From NCBI RefSeq assembly GCF_905404315.1, contig NC_066269.1, positions 2,418,001 through 2,482,000 on the forward strand: 64,000 nucleotides of DNA, read 5' to 3'. Under the pieces are notes generated by a model, which did not search any database, had not been told where the DNA came from, and saw only the letters and a program-made list of their open reading frames with translations. Positions 57,936 to 64,000 of the stretch are shown here, one piece after another. Source of the stretch: Leptidea sinapis (lineage: Eukaryota; Arthropoda; Insecta; Lepidoptera; Pieridae). The first letter of the stretch is position 1; the number at the start of each line of letters is the position of its first letter. A program made the translations under genes and the position numbers.

Positions 57936-58879
57936 GATTTGCCTCCAATCACAAAAACAAATGAATGCAATATACTACATAAGGTTACCAAAGAGTTCTA
58001 AAATTGAGTTTTCAAAAAAGTTTTCATTAGCAATGTTTCTAACTGGCCAGTTCTAAACATTTTCAGTGTTTTCCACGTATTTGTTTTGTTACAATAAAAA
58101 AAAATTTAACAATAAAACAACCGCCTTCAAAAACACTATTCCAAAACAGTAGATATAATGTGCAATAAATGGTTTTCTCATGGCTTCCACTGTCAGATCT
58201 GGACCAAATTACAATGGGACCATTTGGGAAGCACCAGCTTTCAAATAAAAAAAGAATTATCAAAATTGGTTCACCCAGTCGAAAGTTTTGAGGTAACAAA
58301 CATAAAAAAAAAACCGACGAATTGAGAACCTCCTCCTTTTTTGAAGTCGGTTAATAAGACAAGAACTATTTTATTGATTATAAATGTTGTCTTTTTGAGT
58401 ATTTTTATATTGTTCTTGGAGGGAAGCGTGATCCGTGTGTCATTGAGGTCAACAGTCGCTGGATGATCCTGTCATCGGAACTGCTTCAGATTGTTGAAAT
58501 TAGTTTCTTTTATTGTATCTTTGTAATCGTTGATTATTATTTATTTAATGTGTGTGGTGATTGATTGGTGCATCTACTGTACCTATTCGATAATTAGTGG
58601 TTTTTAAATTATTTACAGTGTGTAAGTTATTGAGTATTTTTGTTGCATCACTTAACATAATTTGTAAATGTTGATTTAGTGTCCGTACATACAGAACGGC
58701 CCGCGCTCTTCTCTTCACACAGACCGGCGAGTTATACTTTTGGTACAGGTCGGAGCTGACTAAGTTGTTTCACATAGACCGACTGGAAAAGCACAGTCAT
58801 CAAAAGTAGTCTGTCGGGTCCTCTTATTATTTTACATTAAGCTGGTGGGTTTGCTTTCAGGCATTTACAATAACAAAAG
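57936..58879. other. No gene; 'accgacttc' repeat at 58,100-58,355
   Basis: 58,100-58,355 is the minus-strand relative of the 45,440 repeat ('caaattggttcacccagtcg' ... 'ctccttttttgaagtcggtt'). 58,680-58,830 is moderately GC-rich with no open exon. Confidence 0.5.
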
Positions 58880-59110
58880 AAGTGAAATGTAAAAATAAAC
58901 ACTATTACAATGACTCAAATTTTTTAAATGTGATAAAAATCAGCTCTCCTCTCCGAGCCGGTTTGAACGGACACTTAAAAGTGGCAATGGGTCTCTTGAC
59001 ACTTCTTATATTTAAAGCTCAACCTTTTCCGAAGTGGTGGTTAATGGTAAAAAGTATAACTTTTGCCATTCAAAAGTATCATTTCTCTGACCTAAATGAA
59101 TTTTGATTTG
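58880..59110 (+). repeat. Retroelement 3' end fragment
   Basis: Contains 'gagccggtttgaacgg', 'gtggcaatgggtctcttgac' and 'ccgaagtggtgg', words I associate with lepidopteran retroelement 3' regions. Not assigned to a clade. Confidence 0.35.
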
Positions 59111-59444
59111 GGTGGTTGTAAGTTGCAACTGCATGGTTATATTATAGACATTTCGTCTCACATTTTTTTGGTTTGTGTTGTCAATTAGTGTTTAAATCGA
59201 AACCACAGCTTTAAACAACAAGCTGATGAGACTAAATAAGTGTAGAAAGAGGTGCTTTAAGCCAGCAGTTGCTTTTTTTTAAGAATTAGGCAACAATGAA
59301 ATTAAAACTGTTTCAGCCTGATGATATACATAAACCATGTAATCATGAAACAGCTAGCGTACCTACATGGCACAGCAATATTGATATTGTATCTTATGTA
59401 AATATGTTTAACTGTTTAAAGAAAAATTTACATTTGTTATAAAT

Positions 59445-59450
59445 TTTATT
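59445..59450 (-). terminator. Polyadenylation signal AATAAA (Rbp1)
   Basis: The complement reads AATAAA about 300 nt after the proposed Rbp1 stop codon, in an otherwise AT-rich 3' UTR. Other AATAAA words occur nearby, so the actual site used is uncertain. Confidence 0.4.
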
Positions 59451-59752
59451 TTTATAAGATTTATATTGTATGGAAATATACAAAAAATAAATAAAACAAT
59501 TAGATGAAGTAAAGTTGTATATTAACTTAAATCTACAATACAATTAATATTTAATGCACACAGATAATGTGAACAGAATGCAAATTTACAAAGAATAAGC
59601 TGCTTTGATAATTTTAAACAAAAAAGTTATTACCTAACACGGTTAAGTAAACTCATCACAAACACTCATTGATCACTAACATAATATACACTCCGTCACT
59701 TAGTTTGATTATTTAAATATTTTTAGATCCTCAGTCAGTCTAGGGTCTCCTT

Positions 59753-62700
59753 TCAATATCTGAAAAATGATTACAATATAATTATTAATTTATACAATAA
59801 TTTTTATACTACAGGACAAGTATTTCATATATTTCAAAGACATTCTATTTTATTTACATAAACTTATTACACAACAGTTGCATAAATAACTATTACTACT
59901 TGTACATTACAAAACATATAATAAATAACTGTATAGTTTACGTTTTGTAGACCATTAAACATCTTACTACAGGTCGTCCAAGCTAATGCGTAGTTGTTTC
60001 GTCGTTCGGTTGATGGAACACATTGCTTACCTATTTCTGCTGTTTGATCGCGACCGCTCGAAGGACCTGGAGCGCCTCGGCGTCAAAGAGCGTCGTAAAG
60101 GGCTGATCACAGTCCTAGTATACCTGCTCTTGCTATCTGAACGGCTGCGTCTGTCACGGGATCTCGTTCGCCGAACCGACGGCGAGCGGCGGCGAACTGA
60201 AGGCGAGCGCCGAAGTGAAATCGAACGCCCACGAGAATAGGATCGGCGACGAGGACTGCGGCTTCTTGTCCTGCACATAATTATTTATTAAAAAATGTCC
60301 TTCTCAAGTTACTAAAGACACCAAGCATATTTAACCAAAGTATGTATACTGAATTCTTCAAAAAATCAATCACTATAAAAGTATTTAACAAATGACAGTA
60401 TGCAACTTTGGTATGACTTTAAGTTCAAGTACTTAAAAAAATCACAGAAAAATTATCTATATCAACTTTATCATTAGAGTAACCCCAAGACTAGTGCTAA
60501 ACAGGTATAGGTAAGGTAGTGCTAAGTTTTAAAGGAAAATGTACCGAGACTTGGTGAGCCTGATGGTCGTCGTTGAGGGCTGCTGTGAGGCCGAAGGGAG
60601 TTTGAAATTCAGTTGTTTCTATCTTCAAATTGATGATATAAGCTGAGTTGTGACACCGACCAGAGCCTGTGACTCTAGTTGGTGCCTCGATGTGTGAGTG
60701 CAGACTGAAGATTCGGATCAGGATTTCACTTTGCAGATTTGCATGTTCCTACTGTTGTTATACTTCAAATTTATTTGGTCCAGGAAAGTGGGAAGGTAGG
60801 ATCTAGGTGACAGCTGTGAGGAATCTGAGGGCGCAGTTCGCGAAGGCTTCGGCTGCACGTTGCAGTTTGGAGAGCTGTTTGCCGATGTTCAACATGGTGT
60901 GGCGAGCGGCGATTGCGGATTTCAGAGTTGTATAGCCGTTGTTGTTGTTGTGGTGAAGAGATGTGGTGAGATCGTTGGTGTGTTGGTGGTTGGTTGATAA
61001 AATGGACCTGTAACGTTCCAACACCCACCACATTTAATTTTGCCTTTATAATTAACTCAGATTAAAGTTATATAAAAAATTACAACTGATATAATAGTGA
61101 CATTTGAATAATAAAAAATAACATTTATTAAGGATTGGTCTCCCCTGCGCTCCAACTATATACCACAGGACCTAAAAACTATACCTTTTTTATTATGAAA
61201 ACTATTAGATGCTTGCGTGTGTGTCTTCTTGATACTCAATGGCATCTTTCAAATTTAGTAACATACTTTTCGTGTTATTTTACATTGAAATTAATAAAAT
61301 ATAAAATTCTTACTGATTATGTGATCCCAGTGTCTTTCTTATAGCATTATTTTTTACAAAGTTTTACTATGCAACCGAGCGGTTTAGTTTCAATTATAAG
61401 CAGAGTTTAACAGAACATGTGGCACATCAATGTTACACATTGTTTGTGACTGGCTCGAATAAGCTCTCTCTAAGTTGGAGGGCAGCAGAGACCAATCCTT
61501 AATCTAAGATTTATAGTTATACTTTCTAATGTAAGAAACATTATATTGCATTATTTATTATAAGACTTTTGAAGACTTATCTCAAATAATTGTATTTAAG
61601 CATATAATCAAATAATTCTCAACATACCTGCGATCTCTCCTTGTTCTACCACTGGACATTTCAACTCTAATTCTTGTCCCACAGCATCTTCTACAATGAA
61701 ATAAGTATTAACTCATTATAATTCATTATAGTAACTAAAAAACAATTAATGTTGATAAATAGTTTAAGTAACATTGTTCCCCACTTCAAGACAAGTGAGA
61801 TAATCAAAAAATTAAATCACATATCAGTCTTAAAATGGAGGTACTATATTATAGCACCCTTATGACTCAAGCGTTTCACATTGAAAATGAAACGGATCTA
61901 AGGAGAGTGCATTTTAATATCTCATAGGAATGAACTGGTACTTCACTGAAATCAAATTCCACTCTCACATCCAGTGAGACACCCTTATACCACCTCAAGC
62001 ACACAGTACCTACCTATGTTGTTATACTTTACAGTAAGTTTGTTATAGTTTTGATAAGTCAAAGATAGAGTTTGTGAATAGGTACCTAAATATTTTTATA
62101 TTGTATTGCAAAGACAGTTTTCAACTTTCTTGGAATAAACAACTACATCATTCTAATTCCATATTGATTTAAATAATACCTGCACATTTGGAAAAAATAT
62201 TAGGAAAGTTAGGTACATAACCTAAGTTTCGTGTATTGCAAACCATATTGTATCCGTCAGGGTAACTAGGTAGGTAGTTACTCAAAAATCAATCTATTAG
62301 AAGTTCAGCATAAAATACTGCATATAACTTGTAGATCAGCCCAACTGTGTTTTCTTATACTTAATTAGAAAAATTAAAGGCTATGCCATTTTCAAGGACT
62401 AAGTACATAATTATTAATATCAGCCATGTGTCTCAATCAATATAGGTTACTGAATGTATTCATGTAGGTATACACGAGTAGGTACCTACTGTGTAACAGA
62501 GATCGATCGAATCCAAAATGGCGATTAGTCGAAACACAAAACAAATTAAGACAGCAACTTACGTTCCATCTAAGCCTCTGACTGAGTCTTCAGCATCACG
62601 AGGATCTTCGAACTCAACAAACGCAAAACCAGGGGGATTCCTAGCAACCCATACATTTCTGATGTTACCGTATTTGGCAAAAACTTTTTCTATCTCATAT

Positions 62701-62771
62701 TTTGAAGCATTGGTTCCCAAATTGCCAACATACACTTTACATGAAAGGTCCCATTCTCGGTACCGAGACAT
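59753..62771 (-). CDS. Rbp1: SR-family splicing factor (Rbp1/SRSF3)
   Basis: Coding exons 62,563-62,771, 61,628-61,690, 60,031-60,270, and a last exon from 59,759 adding one codon before TGA. About 172 residues. It binds pre-mRNA and directs splice-site choice in the nucleus. Residues 1-90 form one RRM: MSRYREWDLSCKVYVGNLG carries RNP2 (VYVGNL), then VWVARNPPGFAFVEFEDP carries RNP1 (GFAFVEFED). Exon 2 gives TRCCGTRIRVEMSSGRTRR, as in fly Rbp1. Exon 3 is the RS domain (RTRSRSPRRRSYSRGRS, repeated RRSPSVRRRSPSVRR). There is no zinc knuckle, which separates it from SRSF7. The ATG lies directly after an acceptor ('ctgtttcag'), so a 5' UTR intron is likely. The last exon is least sure: its acceptor 'atttttcag' is good, but read-through to a TAA right after exon 3 is possible. 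Confidence 0.9.
60545..61007 (-). other. Candidate cassette (poison) exon in Rbp1 intron 2
   Basis: A GC-rich island inside an AT-rich intron, 463 nt if bounded by acceptor 'acgttacag' before 61,007 and donor 'ctcg|gtacat' after 60,545. Joined to exon 2 in phase it stays open for about 67 codons (RSILSTNHQHTND..., then NIGKQLSKLQRAAEAF) and stops at 60,803-60,805. That is about 258 nt before its own donor, so the product should be a target of nonsense-mediated decay or a truncated RRM protein. The transcript strand is rich in CA and CNNC-type words, the kind SRSF3 binds. Splice sites are only moderate, so boundaries are provisional. Confidence 0.45.
61127..61504. mobile_element. MITE, family E, in Rbp1 intron 2
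   Basis: Left end 'attaaggattggtctcccct' with 'gctccaacta' is mirrored by the right end 'taagttggag' with 'agcagagaccaatccttaat'. About 34 bp of imperfect inverted termini. About 378 bp, AT-rich interior, non-coding. Sits between exon 2 and the candidate cassette exon. Confidence 0.8.
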
Positions 62772-62885
62772 CTGAAACAGATTGAAAATTAGTAATAGTC
62801 CAGCTCTAGACGCCATATTGCTCAAAATTAGGGGTTTTCAAATTAGTGATGCCGTTATGTAGAACAATTATTGTATGTTTATTAC
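62772..62885 (-). promoter_or_regulatory. Probable 5' UTR intron of Rbp1
   Basis: Acceptor with a branch-like 'ttactaat' and 'caatctgtttcag' immediately before the ATG. A possible donor 'ataag|gtaat' lies at 62,885. The 5' UTR exon and promoter would lie at about 62,886-63,070. The donor choice is tentative. Confidence 0.45.
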
Positions 62886-62999
62886 CTTATTAATATTGAT
62901 GTAACACTGATATTCCTTAAAACTATTGGAATTGAAATTTATAAAATGAAAAAAACGTTTCTTTGAACCACACTACGAACCACAATACTAAAAATAAAT

Positions 63000-64000
63000 T
63001 TTTATTTCCGATGAAATCGCCCACCCATGTCCCATTCCCAATACGTTTTGAAAATGCAATGCAACTTTGCTAGTTGAAATTTGACGTGAATCGTGATTCG
63101 AAATGTCAAATCACAAGTGACAATTACATTTGACATGAATTAGTATTGAACTGTGATTGAACTAGTACAGGTCATATTATGTAGGTAGGTACCTATTTAA
63201 CCTGTTAAAAGACGAGCCCACTAAAAGTTGAATGTCGCTTATTTACCGGGCGAGTTTGGCGCGAGCGAGCGCGTGTCTATGCGTATTGTTTTAGGTATAG
63301 CAAAATAATGCTTATAGTTAGAGTAATTTTATTGCATTTTTCTGAAAGCTATTGAAACAATCAATAATAATAAGTGCAATTTATTTTATTTGTGATATTT
63401 TTTTTATTTTACTCAGACCTTTCTTTCGACAAAAAGTTGATAAACAATTATATTTTAGAATAAATGAGTATTTTTAATGAAATACATTGGTTTTATTTAT
63501 AAGTACTTGTTATATAATCCTTTTTATTTTTTCTATCTAATACAAAACTAAAATATACGTGTCTTGGTAGTAATAATTTGAGATATTCATGCAGAAAGAC
63601 ACCCACGAAATTGAAGATGAACCGATATTCCACGCGTTGATGACCGTACTTTCAGAACCCTCTTATGAATAGATATTTAGAATCCATACTTCAAATTTTT
63701 ATACTGTACGATAAGAAATTTAATCTAGTTTTTATGAATAAATAAAACTTTGTATAAAATATAAAACCTTATACCTTATGAAGCAAAATGTTTCGTAAAG
63801 TAGGAAATTCACGACATAAATTCGAGGATTTTTATTCTTCATATTATGTCGCGATAATCTATGTTTTCTGTTAAAAAAATACTATGTTCAAAATAGCAAT
63901 GAAATAAGCTTTTCAATTATGTATGATATATATACACCATAGAACAAAAAGTTATAAAAAATTTTTATTAAAAACTACTTGCGCCGACAGAAATTCGCGA
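63000..64000. other. No gene seen; promoter-side flank
   Basis: Upstream of Rbp1. 63,080-63,115 is an interrupted palindrome ('atttgac...gtcaaat', inner 'gaatcgtgattc'). 63,240-63,290 is a GC-rich patch ('gggcgagtttggcgcgagcg') that could belong to a promoter. The rest is AT-rich. Confidence 0.4.

Noticed and set aside
59967..60030. Alternative Rbp1 last intron of 48 nt giving a tail S-L-D-D-L
   Set aside because: Shorter than usual insect introns and a weak pyrimidine tract; the acceptor at 59,760 is better, though this was not tested.
59986..60240. 84-codon plus-strand frame rich in Arg
   Set aside because: Antisense shadow of the Rbp1 RS-domain exon.

Overview
This window is AT-rich insect DNA and almost certainly comes from a moth or butterfly (Lepidoptera). 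Genes have short exons with GT/AG introns. The space between them is packed with fragments typical of lepidopteran genomes: RTE-like and other non-LTR retrotransposon 3' ends, tRNA-derived SINEs, Helitron-like elements starting TC and ending CTAG between A and T, mariner relics, and small inverted-repeat elements (MITEs). I could not determine the species. Most of the window holds no host gene.

Layout. Positions 1 to about 37,000 are intergenic or intronic DNA with dense repeats, including a mariner relic at 32,978-34,258 and a series of MITEs. Two small minus-strand coding exons can be defended further on: a GC-rich exon at 37,905-38,095 with a CUB-like pattern, and a signal-peptide exon at 49,078-49,132. 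Their splice phases fit each other, so they may be the first two coding exons of one secreted protein gene with an intron of about 11 kb filled with transposons. The rest of that gene would lie to the left and was not recognised.

At 51,682-55,620 (+) is a complete four-exon gene for a SLC35B4-type nucleotide-sugar transporter. Its third intron is swollen by transposon debris. A broken mariner on the minus strand follows at about 56,480-57,935.

At 59,753-62,771 (-) is an SR-family splicing factor, the Rbp1/SRSF3 orthologue, with an RRM split over two exons and an RS-domain exon. Its second intron contains an unusually GC-rich block of about 463 nt, at the same gene position as the known poison exon of vertebrate SRSF3. 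Read in frame it gives an early stop. This is the most interesting candidate in the window. The last kilobase shows no gene I can support.

The host genes show no operon-like or functional linkage. Each appears to be transcribed independently. I found no rRNA, functional tRNA, CRISPR array or prokaryotic system.
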